Source: Megalopta genalis (taxonomy: Eukaryota > Arthropoda > Insecta > Hymenoptera > Halictidae). From it: DNA of 64,000 bases. This document shows, in pieces, positions 10,713-23,159 of this stretch; the first letter of the stretch is position 1; each line of letters begins with the position of its first letter. The stretch lies in contig NC_135029.1 of NCBI RefSeq assembly GCF_051020955.1, forward strand, positions 5,784,001-5,848,000, given 5' to 3'. Under the pieces are notes generated by a model. It was not told the DNA's origin and ran no database searches. It worked only from the letters and a program-made list of their open reading frames with translations. Position numbers and translations under genes: made by a program.

Positions 10713-13700
10713 TCTTTCGTTCGCGTGTTTATGAACCGAACTTGAACCCTGATCGATCGCGTCGCTCGTCATATGGGACACCCACTAAACTCGGTCGTAA
10801 AGCATCGATCACACAATCTCGATAACATCGTTCACTTCCTTTTTCCTCTCCGTTTTCTCTAATTTTTTCGCTCTCTTCCTCCTGTTTTCCCTCGTTAATG
10901 CTCCTCCCCCCGTTACACTCGCGGTAACGACAGACATGCCGACGCCTAAGGGCCGTTCACGTTTACGAGCTCGAAAAGAGACTGAGATATCGACGAGGAA
11001 AATGAGTCGGAAAAGTGCGGCGGGAGCACCCCTGGCGATCGTCATTGCTTGACCCTTCTCTCCTGCTATTTTTCTCTCCGCCTCTCACACGGTGTCCGTT
11101 TCTCTTTCTTCCCTATCACACTTACACCAGGGCGCATGTACAGAAGAATGGTTGTCGCAGGACTGTAGTGACACCATCTTTCTGTGTTATGCTGCCAGGG
11201 GGAACTGGTGTGGACCCCGATAAGTGCTCGATTCCATTCTCATCCTCTCGGGGACAGTTACACGGATTACATTCACTATGGTCCGATAATTTCCGTTGAA
11301 AAGCGAACGGCCGTGTGCTCGTGCGCTCATGTGCGCCCGTTCCCGCACACTATTTCTATACCGTCCCACCGTCGAGCTACTCCATGCCGCTTCAACGGGA
11401 TTTCCCGGGAAATGAACCATACAAACGTATGTTCCTCTAATCACGTGACTCGAATCGTAATCCGCCGGAGGTTGTAACGCAATTTCGCGAAGGGTTCCGA
11501 TAGCGGCGCAAGATCAAACGCAATCCAGCGAAAAGAATCCCGCGTCCAATTTCATTTGTACACTTCCATGTTTGGTCGCTGTCCAATTCTCCTGCGTTAA
11601 CGTCCACGACGCGCATGAATTACTACTGGTCTGTGAATGTTTTTTTATGCAAATACTCATTGTCACATTTCATTTAGCAATCATTGGAATCGAAGTGAAA
11701 TTTCCTTCATCCGCCAAAAGATTATTCATTATAAAATCACCAGTCTAATTATTAGTATTCAGTGTGATGTATGTGTGTCTGTTGTCTCTTTACCTGAATT
11801 GCTCGAGAACCACTTAGCAAAAATTCTTGTTTTAGTGGCAGCTTGTAACTGGACTGGAGAAAGAATGGTAACAAATTATTAGCAGCTCTTGACGTCTAAT
11901 TCTTGTACGATCTTTTACATAATACGATAACGAAACAATGCGGCAATTACGAACGAGGATGTTACAGAAGTATTTTAATTAGCTAAAGTTAGCAGAATTA
12001 TGTTTCTTCATACATGTAGAATATATTCGGAAAAGTGAGAAGAAAAACAGGAGAAAACGATCAAAAAACAAAAAATAACAGAATGAAACGAAATTGAGAC
12101 ATATACTTCGCACGCGATAATCTCAAAAATTTCATAGAATAGAAGTATTTTATTTAATCAAGTTAAATTTGAAGAATTAAGTTGCACGATTCTTACGATT
12201 TGCTGATCCTCATAAAATTAGAACGATACAACAGATTAGCGTATCGATTAATCGATCTAACTTCTTCCTTGTATCATAAAACAAGCGACATACTGTGCTT
12301 AAACATGTTATTTTCTACCTCATCTCAGTTGTACGACACGTTCGTAAATTCTAATCTTAACGACTGATAGCCCGATCTATCGATTTTTGTCCAGAAGACA
12401 ACGCACCGTGCAGCGTGAACAAAAACGCGTCTGTACAGCGAGCCTAAACGCGAAGATCGCTTCGTTCGCAAATTAGGGATGCTAGTTGCCGATGTATCCC
12501 ACTAGATCACGATAAGCCCGAAATGTTTCTCGCAGTCGGATTACGAGAAATTGAATTTCCTTATAGCAGGAAAGTCCCCGGGGATCAGACGTTAGCTCAC
12601 GGTCGTCCTCTCGCCGATGCTTTGCGAAACAGTCTCTTGCACACGTACCCCAACACATCACCGGATATACCCTTGTCTGCTTACTCTTCTATTCGGCTCT
12701 CATCCAGTTTTTACCCGGATCCGCGACACCCCAGGGGTCGCAGCTGCACTCCATTCCAAAGAACAATCTCTGCATATTTGAAATCTATCCCTGCGATTGT
12801 GTGCATGTTTGTATGTGTGTGCGTGTATGTGTGCACGTGCGCGCGTCTGTATGCGTGTGTTACGCGTGAAAAATCCGAGGACGAGAGCGTGTTTCCGGCT
12901 TGCCGCGCAGGAGTGGATGGCCACATGTAGCCGGCAGGCTTCGTGGCGGGAACGTGTCTGTGGGACTCCCTTATCAATGTATTATGGATATTTATAAGTT
13001 TCCGAGAACGCCCGGGAGACGCGACGGCATCCGCTTCCCTTAAAGCGACGGCCGAGAGAAAGCCAGAAAATTGACTATTTCCACCGTTTTGACTGGTGAA
13101 ATTTTCAAGAGGCCATCATTGATTTTACCCCCCTCGCGGCTCCCGCGCCTCGTCCTTATTCCGCTCCCCACGACCCGCTCGCCCTTCTCGAGCCGTTCCC
13201 CGCATCGATCACCAGTACTGTCCACGCAAAATAACGATTAGCTCCGGAGCACGAGGCTCTATTGGACACGGCCGGCTTATGCCGTCCGTATTCTTCGAAT
13301 CGAGACCAGACAAAAAAATCGATGTCACCGCTTTTTCTTCCGAACGCCCACACACGCACAGCCGGCTCCCATTTTCCTGGAAGGGTAGAGCATTGCGAAT
13401 CACGTGTGGCCTATATCGACGCTAAAGCGGCGCTGCTCCAATGTCTGGTTGCTGAATAAGTCCAACTTGTCGGAGGGAATCGATATATTTGCTATATTGA
13501 TTATCCGGCGTGCTACACCGCTGGAAGCATCTATCAGCCCAAACGTTTTGTGACTCCTGTTTCCTCCTTTTTTGCAACACATTTCTCGCCTTTTTTACAT
13601 CAAGCTGGACGTAACGTACGTACTACGTTCAAATAACTTTAGTTCTGGGTATTTTGGCAACATTTGATCTGTCATAGTCCTTGGTGCGATTTATCGTGTG

Positions 13701-14478
13701 AATATAGACGACTCAGAAGTCAATCAGCATAAGTTCGACAATCTTAAAATTAAGAGAAATTAGGATTTTGCAAATTAGCTGTAGATAAATAATAATGCCA
13801 CTAGCAAAGCAAAGCGTAATTTTTTATTACAATATGACGTATTAATGAACTTAGTCAGAAGAGAAACAAAAGAAGAATGTCAATAACTTTTTAGATAAAA
13901 TAATTCCCTCTAGACAATTTTGTTTTTATTCATTCACTATAAGAGCTCCTAACTATAATGTTAAAGACGAGAAAACTAACTGTAAGAAAAAAATGCTTCT
14001 GCTGTACAAAACTTCTACTACATTCACACGTTACCTTCGAACGAAGTTAATCGAATACCGTTTTCTGAAAAATATGAAATATGAAGTACTTATCAGAAAA
14101 AAGAATGTGGACAAACTCTCCTGTAAGACAGTATTTTAGAATATTAATTTAGATACTATTTCTGTGAACGCTATGCTCGGCAGATATTACGCAGACGATA
14201 GTAAATGTAACGAAAATCATGTCACTCTACTTGGACGTTCCAATACCATTTGTTTGAATTTTTCTACGGACTCGTTAATGGCCGTTTCACGATGCAACGA
14301 AGTTTTTAATTAATTTCATTGCTGACCGAGCGGAAAGTTTGTTGATTCAGGATTCAGTGAGCATAGCTGGTAATTTGCAAAATGTGCGTGTGAGTGAATG
14401 CACTCGCGCTGACGACATTGATGGAAGAGGGGTAAACGACAATACATGAGGCGAGAGGAAGGGATGAAGAGAGTAAAA
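10713..14478. other. GC-rich island without a recognisable gene
   Basis: The interval from about 10.8 to 13.5 kb is GC- and CpG-rich with many overlapping open frames on both strands, including 12523-12930 plus and 12711-12977 minus. The predicted peptides are low-complexity or rich in His, Arg and Ser, with no known domain. A TG/CG-rich simple repeat lies at 12797-12860. A promoter or untranslated first exon could sit here, but I see no convincing start-plus-splice-donor arrangement. AT-rich DNA resumes after about 13.6 kb. Confidence 0.45.
12797..12860. repeat. Impure (TG)n microsatellite
   Basis: Alternating purine-pyrimidine tract made of GTGTG, GTATG, GTGCAC and GCGCG blocks. It creates the Cys/Ala- and His/Thr-rich open frames on the two strands. 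Confidence 0.85.
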
Positions 14479-14560
14479 GAGAGATAGATAGATAGATAGA
14501 GAGATAGAGAGATAGAAAGAGAGAGAGAGAGAGAGAGAGAGAAAGGGGGAGAGAGAGAAA
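14479..14560. repeat. (GATA)n/(GA)n microsatellite
   Basis: A compound purine tract: four GATA units, interspersed GAGATA, then an uninterrupted (GA)n run and a further GA-rich tail. Confidence 0.95.
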
Positions 14561-16146
14561 TAGCTGCGTTAAAAATTTAAATTCGTGAGTTACGCTGCCG
14601 CGTATATAGGTGTCACATTATCGATAAAGACATCGAGTCCCAGGTGCGTTCTACGTGTTTACGAGTCTCCGAACGGTGTAACTTCGGGACCTGTGCCGCC
14701 TGCCGGCAACTTTGAAGGTTATGTTTTCCTGGCTATGGCGAATGCACCAGGTGCGCGATGCCCTTTCGGCTATTATCAAGCCGAAATATCTTTTAGATTG
14801 CTATGCTTCGAATAATACACATTGCAACTTTCTTTTTACTACGAACGAACTGTTCGGGCAGTTTCGAACACTACAAGCCGTCCCCTGTGATGAATTAAAA
14901 TGGAACAGAAAATTGATTTTAAATTGCATCGATATTTTCGCAGAAATTGAGGGTGCTATACTTTCATGCTTGCTTTATCTCATCGATAATTTTAACAAGC
15001 TCCCACTTCCCATAAAGGGTGGTATCCCACTAGGTCGAATCCCTAATTAATCATAACAAATGTGGAAGAGTTACATTAAAAGTTCATCAGACGTAATTAG
15101 ACCGCGAGTTTTATGCATTTTTGACTAAAAAGTTAAAAACAATATTATTAAAGCATTAGAAAAATTTGAGGATAATTTTACATTATGAACAACTTATTAT
15201 AGTAATTAAAACTTATTACAATTTATTTCGATAATTTTTATCTATCCACAGTGTAGTCGTAACCTGTCAAAATTGAATTAATTCTCATTGACAAGCAAAC
15301 ACTTTCTTAAAACCTTATGGCACCTTTACGTAGAAAAATTATACATTTTTATCTCGTTGAAATTGTTTCATTACTTTTTAAAATATTTCGTTGATAGTTG
15401 GGTGTATATAAATTTATAATTGATACTTAATTAGTAAAACAATTACGTCTACGAAATTCATTGATACTGTCGCTATAGCATTCATCATCAAAATTCACCT
15501 TTTACATAATAACGAATACAATACAAATTATCGAAAATAATAATGTCCCGTCGATGCCATAAATATATTTTCATCAAAATAAAGAAAGAAATTTTGTGAT
15601 TAATTATTTTTCAGAATATATAGCTAAATTTACGAATCTCCAGGTACTCGCACGTAAGTGTAGCGAACGTGACCTTTCTAATGCAATGAAAATATAAATG
15701 GTTTAAGTACATCCATTTGCTGAACCGCATTTACAAGATTTCGTCTACAACAGTCTGCACTCGACGATGGTAGGGGTTCTTGAAACATCGGCAGTTATGA
15801 ATATGATTTTGTGATCCAATTAGTAATATTAGGACTGTACATTGAGCCAGTCGAGATGACATCAGAAAAATCGTTTTCGTCGAGTGCATCGCATTTCTGT
15901 ACTCATTGAATTCTCCGTTCCCTACGAAGCAACAGAATATATCTCGTCAAGCTTAAAATCCCTGAAAGGTTAAATCAGTTTCATGCAAAATCGAGTAAAG
16001 TGAAGCTTATTTAATCGCAGTTTTAAATTCTGCTAAATTAGCAAATTATGATACGAAATCGTATCAAGATGATTCATTTAAGAACGTGCCTCCGCAAATG
16101 ACAAAATTACATTTGCTGCATAGATCGTTCACAATTAAGAGTACGG
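14561..16146. other. AT-rich non-coding stretch
   Basis: No gene is supported. It holds a hairpin TTTCGGCT/AGCCGAAA at 14764-14786 (7-base loop). A minus-strand copy of the dispersed CATAAATGCATAAAA motif lies at about 15095-15128. Confidence 0.55.
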
Positions 16147-16195
16147 GTAACACAAGCTAACATGAGCTAACATGAGCTAACATGAGGTAACATTA
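16147..16195. repeat. 10-bp minisatellite
   Basis: About four units of CATGAGCTAA. The two central units are identical, and the flanking ones (CACAAGCTAA, CATGAGGTAA) differ by one or two bases. Confidence 0.9.
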
Positions 16196-16564
16196 AATCA
16201 ACGATAATGAACCCATTGCACTCGAATTTACTCTCTTAGGTACAGATACAGATTTAAAATAATTTTTCTTCCGAATCGACATAATCTTTTCCGAAATTTG
16301 ATTAACACAGTCTATTTATTTCCAGCATTCAGTCATTCTATATTTTTTTCAAAGCGTTATTTTAAAGGGCTAATTCCTCAATTGACCATTTGAAGTGACA
16401 AATTCAAGAATCTGGCACAAAAATCGTCTATCGCTTATCTGTCATAAAATAATTCTCTAAGTAACGTAATTTTTTATTTAATAATAATTAAAAAAATAGG
16501 TGAGAAGAAAGGCGGACAAAACATTTGGTTTGGGTTGTTACGAAGTTATTTAAGCTGTTAACCG

Positions 16565-16624
16565 GGTGTGACGAAATAATTCATCACACCAGGAAGACAA
16601 CTCCAATGGGCATGGAGTTGTCTT
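16565..16624. other. Two adjacent hairpins
   Basis: The first hairpin pairs GGTGTGA (16565-16571) with TCACACC (16584-16590). Three bases later the second pairs AAGACAACTCCA (16594-16605) with TGGAGTTGTCTT (16613-16624), a perfect 12-bp stem with a 7-base loop. The stems are too short for a typical insect microRNA precursor. They may be a transposon terminus or a structured element; neither is proven. Confidence 0.55.
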
Positions 16625-18029
16625 GGAAACGTCTGTCTCGTCGTGGAAATTTTTAAAAGTAATATGTATACTCATTAGAACCTAGCGTGGCAATATGATA
16701 ACACTTCGAATTTGCACAATTTAGATTCAAACATCACTATAATGTGTTTTTGAAAATACAACATTGACATCTATGAAAAATTGTACGATTTAGTAAACGT
16801 AGTTTGAATAAGTAAATGCAGATTAGAGAAGTGCCGCTAACATATTTTTATATCGAACGAAAATCAGTCCGTTGTTACTTCGTATTTTTCTCATAATTTT
16901 TTAATAAAGAATATTCCTATGACATATTTTCTTATTTTCACTGATAGATTATGCTGATACCGTTTGGCCGAAAAAACCTAGCACACCCTGTATATGTATA
17001 TTGAACAACGATGCAACTAAGGGACGTTGGAAATATTCGATTTATAAACTTTTTACAAATGTCATAGAATATCTTGTCAAAATAAATAATCAAGAAGTGA
17101 AAAGCAATATTTTTTATTATTTTAAACTTGATAATATAACTTCTCACTGCGAAGAAAAAAGTCCACATTATGAAACGGGTTCAACAAAAGTTCATTTCTC
17201 GAGTTACAAGTTAAGGGGACAAAGTGGCGACCTTCGTCTTACAGTTTTCAGATAATAGTTAAAAGCAAATACATTATGCTGGCTTATCGATTCAATCGTA
17301 CTTACTCGATCACGTATTTCGTCGGAGGCGATCGAGTAAACGTTGTTTGCTCTCCCACTGATCTTACAAGAGTCCCACTAATATTGGTGATTGAATCATG
17401 TAAGTCGACCTTTGTATTTTCACAGCGTTCAGCTCCCCTTGCTAACCACGCTCACGGGTTCCAAAGCGTGCAAAGGGATCGTCCAATCTAGGGGGTCTGA
17501 CCGGAGCAAAGGGTAAGGTAGACACTGTCCTCCTGGGGATACGAACCGTAGAAGCGGCCTGCCACTTGGCACGTGCGTGGGGTAGTTACTTTAATTCTTT
17601 ATAAGCGAGACGCCGTTATCGAGTTAGGTCGACTCAAAAAGGAAAAGAAGCCCGTACGGGCTGCAGCGTGATAGAGAGGAAACAGATAAGCTTTTGCTGA
17701 GAGAAACTATACGCCTGTTTAATGGCAGCACCGAGATTGGTGGCTCTCTTAAATGCATTCTTTTCTATCTACCGTTCTTTCCATCCTGTTAACTCTCTCC
17801 TCGTAATCTAGAGAAACAACACTGATGCGATTGTTTCACGATCTAATTGAGTTCTTGGAGCAAACATGAACATACAGTTACACATATCGTTAAATCTATT
17901 CGTTTCTTTATTTCAAGAAATTTTACTCTGTCTTGAGATTATTCAGCATCCAATTCACAAAAAGTTATCGAGATGCTACAATGTTTTAGGTTGACAACAT
18001 GCGGCTTTTTAGGAACGAGTGGACTGAAT
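16625..18029. other. Non-coding stretch with one solo transposon end
   Basis: No gene is supported. At about 16979-16994 the string CTAGCACACCCTGTATA looks like the right terminus of a mariner/Tc1-type element (inverse of TACAGGGTGTGCTAG), but no matching left end is present. The part from 17270 to 17760 is moderately GC-rich. Confidence 0.5.
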
Positions 18030-18297
18030 TATACATCTCTAACGTAGCTTTATAAGGTACAGTAAATTCTCCCCAATTTTCCTTCAGCTTGTACAAAAAA
18101 AAATGGACAATTTGGGAAGAAAAGATACGTTTATTCGAGCCTCGCGGCTCATTTTTACAGTTGCCGATTGTCAACAATTATAAAAACAAAGCTCGAATAA
18201 TCGTATCTCCTCTTTCCAAATTGTCCATTTTCGTTTATAAGCTGAAGGAGAATAAGGGAGAATTTACCGTACAACACTATGCGACAATGGAAGAGAG
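18030..18297. mobile_element. Foldback (palindromic) repeat element
   Basis: The left arm (about 18055-18150) and right arm (about 18190-18275) are inverted copies of each other. Both read GTAC(A/G)GTAAATTCTCCC, then CCTTCAGCTT, then AATGGACAATTTGG, then TATTCGAGC when taken inward. The arms are separated by about 40 bp. Similarity extends weakly outward to about 18030 and 18297. The mirror-image open frames 17986-18177 (minus) and 18089-18304 (plus), which both encode a KLKEN.GEFTV phrase, come from this symmetry and are not genes. The family is not identified and no clear target duplication was found. Confidence 0.75.
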
Positions 18298-19639
18298 TAG
18301 TTGATTTTACGGAATTTTTTGGTGATGTAATTTTCAACTAACGGACCGTAAATGTCAATATAAATGCAAAAGACAGGACGTTAAGTCTGTTTGTTTGCAT
18401 CACATTTCCATTTCTAAACAGACATATAGATTCTTGTATTGCGATTTTTAAATTGTTTTCGACTGTAAAGTACATTATTTTGGATATAGTCACTGACTTT
18501 ATCGATAGTAACTGATTGTTCGAGATTTCCTAAAATTACGAGAACAAAAGCAAGAAATTTGTTAGCAGGGTTATAATATTTGGAACGATACACATTCATT
18601 ATAATTTTAGTATGCAGAAAAGCCGGTTCAAATAGTTTTGTGTCATTCGTGTACCGTGCTGTACGATTTAAATTCGTACAAGTCATTGACAGAGATTTGC
18701 GAAACGGAGTAAATTTCGATGGATTAGAAGACAGTCGTGTATCGATGAGACCGCGAGGGGCTCCGGCCACTGGTTCGCTTGTTTGCTCAGATTTTCGGTT
18801 TATATCTGTCAGCTCGGCTCCTGAATAACGATCTCGCTCAATTTCAGTGCCTTGGCCCGCGAAATGGCACAACCGCGAATAGATAATGTCGAGGGGTGGG
18901 AATATGCAAATGGCTCGTTGTATCATTCAGCCGTAATGCCATACACGTAGATAAAGTTGCGCTGAACGTGACGTCAATTATACAGAAATCTGGTCCGATT
19001 TTGTTGGATGAAATTTTTGCGGGACATGCGCAGTCTCTCTATTAATGCTATTTAACGTCTCTATACCGTGCAATTAAACTCGCTTAAGCGAACCGTATTA
19101 TTTATTCCGATCCCGTATCGCAATAAACGTTATTGATTATTGTAACGGCATTTTGAAACTGCTACTATGTTTGCACACCTGCGGATAAACAGTTGGATTT
19201 TCGCGGAAATACGGAGAAATAGGTATATACCTGGCTTTTCACGAAACGCGTAAAAATTCAAGCAATGGAAAAATACACAATTTAAATCATGGTTGTCTTT
19301 TATATTGTTCCCAAATATTTTGCTGTTTAATTAAAATGTTAGGAGCAACACGAAATAGAAATTGACGTTTCTAATTTATTTCATTTACACGATACGTCTC
19401 TATACTTCTCGATCTTTTTGATATTATTAGTTACACCCGCTTTATAAAATCGATACTCGAATTGCTCAATTGACAAATATATTTCCGAAAGTAAGCGATT
19501 AGGATATACGTAGATACATATACTTTATTACAGTCTGCTTCAGGAAAATCCTCGGTAAAGAAGAGAATCTTGTCGCTTCCGCTTCCAGAATAATATCTTT
19601 TGCTACTTTTATCATAAATTCTAACGTGTACAAAAGATA
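18298..19639. other. Non-coding stretch, nothing recognised
   Basis: The 170-codon minus-strand frame at 18414-18926 is open but has no recognisable domain, and its length is within chance for this window. The rest is AT-rich with no visible repeats. Confidence 0.5.
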
Positions 19640-19873
19640 TTAGGTCTAGCGGAAAGTTCTGTCCGTTTGAGAAATGAAAGGAAATAATAGATTTTTCATA
19701 AATTTAGTAATATTTATTGTACAATATAATTTCCGTCATTACTTATGAGTTCTTGCCAGCGTGATGACAATTTGTGAGCAACACTTTTCAAAAATATATG
19801 TCTCAAATGAATATGTGCATGTCTATCAAAATTTTCAATGACATTATCGGACAGAACTTTCCGGTAGACCTAA
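19640..19873 (-). mobile_element. mariner deletion derivative (234 bp)
   Basis: The terminal inverted repeats are TTAGGTCTAGCGGAAAGTTC on the left and its near-inverse ending CGGTAGACCTAA on the right, continuing through the shared CTGTCC. Each is flanked by TA (19638-19639 and 19874-19875), the mariner/Tc1 target duplication. Most of a normal 1.3-kb element has been lost; what remains inside is the 3' end of the transposase gene on the minus strand. The two terminal repeats differ at one position within the first 25 bases. Confidence 0.85.
19714..19842 (-). pseudogene. mariner transposase C-terminal fragment
   Basis: Read on the minus strand, the DNA keeps an open frame of about 42 codons ending in TAA at 19714-19716. 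It contains SSRWQELISNDGNYIV, which matches the usual C-terminal pattern of mariner transposases (a conserved RWQ followed by an acidic N-D-G-x-Y tail). The DNA-binding domain and the whole catalytic DD34D core are missing, so it cannot be active. It lies within the terminal repeats at 19640-19873. The homology comes from motif recognition, not a database search. Confidence 0.75.
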
Positions 19874-20348
19874 TATTAAATGAAATCTAATAATCTTAAG
19901 AACGAAAACGCTGTCAATCTTAGATAAGCAAACTCCGATTACTAATCCGCCATTGGGATCTTTTGATGTCTCGATAAAAACGAAGCATGACAATTTGAAA
20001 ATCCATTTCTCCGCTTCGAAAGTACCAGCAGCTTAGTCTCACTGCATTCTCGAATATAACTTGTTTACACCCGATTCCAAGAAGGACAGAGACGATAACT
20101 CGTGGGTTATGCGAGCATGAACGGGAAGCAAACGGTGTCACCGCCGCGTGGCGGCGGTATCCTCGCAGGCCTGTCCCCCGTTAGGAAGAACCGAGTCGCG
20201 GCAGGAACGGAGGCAGTCAAGGGACGAGTGATTTATCCGAAGTCGTGTTACGCAACAACCACCTTAGATTAACCGAATTACCGGATCCTGGAAGCGGACG
20301 AACGTGGATCTCCGAAACTAGGAACGCTGGTATCCGGCATCACCGACA
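19874..20348. promoter_or_regulatory. Possible promoter/5' leader upstream of an initiator exon
   Basis: GC content rises sharply from about 20100 onward. A hairpin-forming CCGCCGCGTGGCGG lies near 20142-20155. No TATA box or clear initiator is visible. The interpretation depends entirely on the candidate start exon that follows. Confidence 0.2.
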
Positions 20349-20372
20349 ATGGTGGCGAGGACCCGGTACAAG
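20349..20372 (+). CDS. Candidate initiator exon (8 codons) ending at a splice donor
   Basis: In a GC-rich island, an ATG in an acceptable context (GACAATGGTG) is followed by eight codons, MVARTRYK. The last codon abuts a consensus donor, AAG|GTAGGT (intron start at 20373). Short first coding exons before very long introns are common in insect developmental genes. If not spliced, the same frame stays open for 56 codons to TAG at 20517-20519 and yields an Arg/Gly-rich peptide with no known domain. I do not recognise the gene. No downstream exon can be assigned in this window, so this is a weak hypothesis. Confidence 0.25.
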
Positions 20373-20615
20373 GTAGGTTTGTCATTGTGCCCCCAGTGTT
20401 TAATTAGAGGGAATATCGACCGGAATGGAAAGGGTCGGGGCACGCCGGCTGGGGCGGGCGAGAGTGGTTCGAGGATAGAGAGGAAGAGGTTAGAGACTGG
20501 TGGGCACGTCTCTAGATAGGCCCCTCACCTGCAATTACCCAATCGCGTCACGGTAATGGATTACCGATTGGAGAGAAGCGGAGGATCTGGTTCCCCGTTC
20601 GATTCGGTCGTCGGG

Positions 20616-20657
20616 CAGAGCGGAGTGGATCGGAGCGGAGCGGAGCGAAGCGAAGCA
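20616..20657. repeat. (GCGGA/GCGAA)n short tandem repeat
   Basis: Five-base units GAGCG, with variants GAAGC, are repeated over about 40 bp. This explains the repetitive Ser/Gly/Ala-rich open frame at 20556-20741. Confidence 0.8.
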
Positions 20658-22765
20658 GTCAGGGGTGTAGCGGAGGCAACCACCGTCTCGCCGCCCACCA
20701 TGCTCCGGGGGCAATTTACCTCACCAATCTATGCCACGTAATTGGGAATTTTATAATATTTTTGGAAGCGAGCCAGTCTCGCTCGGCAAGAGCCTAGGCA
20801 CGCCGGAAAAGAAGGAGAGAGACCGGCCGAGCGCGGCCAGAAAACCGGAGAAGGATGGGCACCGGTTATACCGAGAAACGGAGGGCCGGCAGCCTCTAGG
20901 GAAGATAGATATCCTCTTTCTGAGGGCCGCACCGTGCCAGATGAAAAATGCACACGGCTAAAATTCACCGCCGCAAAAAGGGTGCGAGCGATTTGGAAGC
21001 ATACCAAATTGTAATCGTCGGAAATCGACGATTAATTTATCACGGAAGTACTCCCGCCCGCTCCATCAACATCCTCGTCTCTCTTCCAATGTCCACTCTG
21101 ACTCCTTTCTTCCTGCTTGCTCTTCCCGCTGCTCCGATATCCTTGTCTCTATCGTTCCACGTAGACCCTGAATGGTGGCAACTTGAATACCGCGGTTTCC
21201 CTTCTTCTTTATCGGATCTTCATCGATTAAAAGTATCTGCGGCGCATCCGCACTGTGCAGCGGTTCCTTCGTCTATTCGCGGTTCTGCGCTGCATGGTGC
21301 TACTGACCTCCTGTGGCGCGGGAAATTGTGGAACGTGCGTCTTCTAATAAATTGCTGTTGATACGTGCAATGTGTTTGCAATGGATACATGAAATAAATT
21401 GGGATGTTCGGACGGAAGATGAGAAATTATTTAGCTTCCTATTATTTCTGTCTTAGAAAGAGCAAGCAGTGTTTTACGTTTTACGAAGCAACATGCTCCG
21501 ATCCATGTATGTACCGTTTAACTATTTTGCGATAAATATTACGCGAGAATCGTCGAAGTGGATAAACGAGTTAACCTAAGACGTTCATAAAAAACGAACA
21601 TGTTGCACGTCGGAAATGAAAATCCATATTGAAATAACGCGATTAACATTCCTTCGTCCTTAATAATGTCCCTGATAGAACGATGGAAATTTGTATCTCT
21701 TGTTTGTCTCGATTTATTATTATTTTCATTGTTAGACATTGACAACAGAAGAATCAAACTTTGATTCAATTCATGAGGAGGTATTAAGAAGGTATTAGAA
21801 GGCTTGAAGATCTGGTGAAGAGAGGATCAGTTTGTATCGATCTAAGAAAAAGTGCTATAAATATTATTTTATTTGTTCGAGATACGCTTATTTCTAAAAT
21901 ACTGTTAAACAATACCTTTAGGTACCTGCAAGGCTAAAATGTAAAAAATGTATGAAACAACATTGTTAGTACGAAAATACATGGTCTAAAATTCTGTAGA
22001 CATATTTTCACCCTCCCTTGAGTATGTTAGAGTTAACATTTAATGAATCGTGGATGAAATCTTCATCACGAGTCCGACTAGTCGTCGCAGCGCAAGAGAT
22101 TAATTATAACCCGTCCCAAAAGTATTCCTCCGAAACCACCGCCGAACCGACGGGCACGCATACGATAGCTGACGCCGGAAGTCGACGACCGCGCCGGCAT
22201 CGGGCCTAAATCAATAATTTAAGTCGTTCGACGATCACCGGAACCGCCTCGTGATCGCTTCGAAACAACATCCGCGTTCGAGAGCATCGAACAATGTGTT
22301 TAATGTGGATAACGATTGCGCTGTTCGCTCGCCGGGAACCGTGAGTTGTCCGCGCGGTATCTTCGGTAGCGGCGTATCGCAGGCACGGGGAGAAACAAAA
22401 GTGCTTTCTGAACGCAGCACTCGCTAAAAGCATCTATAGACTCCGAGAGTACGATAATAACGTTCGGTTACCAGGTTGGCACAGCTGGTAGGAGTGCCGT
22501 ATTATCGTTTTGCTAGGGCTGCCGGCAGCAACGGTGCGCCGCACGTGAAACAGGCTCGGCTCAAGCCACTTTATATTCAAAGCGCAGGCGGACGTCTCTG
22601 AAAATGCAATCGCAAAATACAATACCGTGCATTACCTATACCCTGGTGCGCCCCAGAAAGAGATATCGTAAAAGATGATGTTATACATTATGCGGCGCGA
22701 GGCTTCCAATTCCCTCTCCGGCCCCCCAGCACCCCTACCACGACTCGCATCCCTCCGAACCGAAG

Positions 22766-22800
22766 CTGCCGCCCCCCGCCGCCGCCGCCTCCGCCGCCTG
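22766..22800. repeat. (CCG)n microsatellite
   Basis: CCGCCG repeats interrupted once by a CT. They encode the poly-Gly run of the minus-strand frame 22688-22888, which is therefore unlikely to be a real protein. Confidence 0.9.
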
Positions 22801-23106
22801 CTGCAGCGTCCGTACCACCATCGGCCGATACGTTAATAAAATTCGAGAGTTGAAAGGGGCGCGCTATGGATATACGTATTCCACCCACGATATTGGAGTA
22901 TCCCCAAGGAAAATCCTATTCCACTTTTTCCCCTCCTTGGTCCCGCCCTCAGGATATAGGCGAAGATATGTGAAAAATCGTTCCCGAAGTCGCCGGGCTT
23001 TTATAATTTATCGGCCGCGCCGTTTGTTCGCGTTGGGACCGGAAACAAAATTCCTCGGCCATTTCCGTCGAACCAGGGATCGCACGGGGATACTATTTCT
23101 CGGTCG

Positions 23107-23159
23107 AGCCACGCCATGCCACGCCATGCCACGCTATAACGCCGCGCCGCACCGCGCCG
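23107..23159. repeat. CCACGCCATG tandem repeat and CG-rich tail
   Basis: Three near-identical units of CCATGCCACG are followed by a GCCGCGCCGCACCGCGCCG stretch. Confidence 0.85.

Noticed and set aside
12700..12977. His/Thr- and Cys-rich peptides
   Set aside because: They are encoded by the impure (TG)n microsatellite at 12797-12860.
16594..16624. microRNA precursor
   Set aside because: The stem is only 12 bp with a 7-base loop, too short for Drosha/Dicer processing, and flanking sequence does not extend the pairing.
17986..18304. Two opposite-strand genes sharing a KLKEN.GEFTV phrase
   Set aside because: The shared phrase is produced by the inverted-repeat structure of a foldback element.
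18414..18926. 170-codon minus-strand open frame
   Set aside because: A length that chance alone would produce about once in 64 kb of this composition. No recognisable domain, and no supporting context.
22484..22500. tRNA-like A box TGGCACAGCTGG
   Set aside because: No B box (GGTTCGANNCC) follows at a usable distance and no cloverleaf can be drawn.
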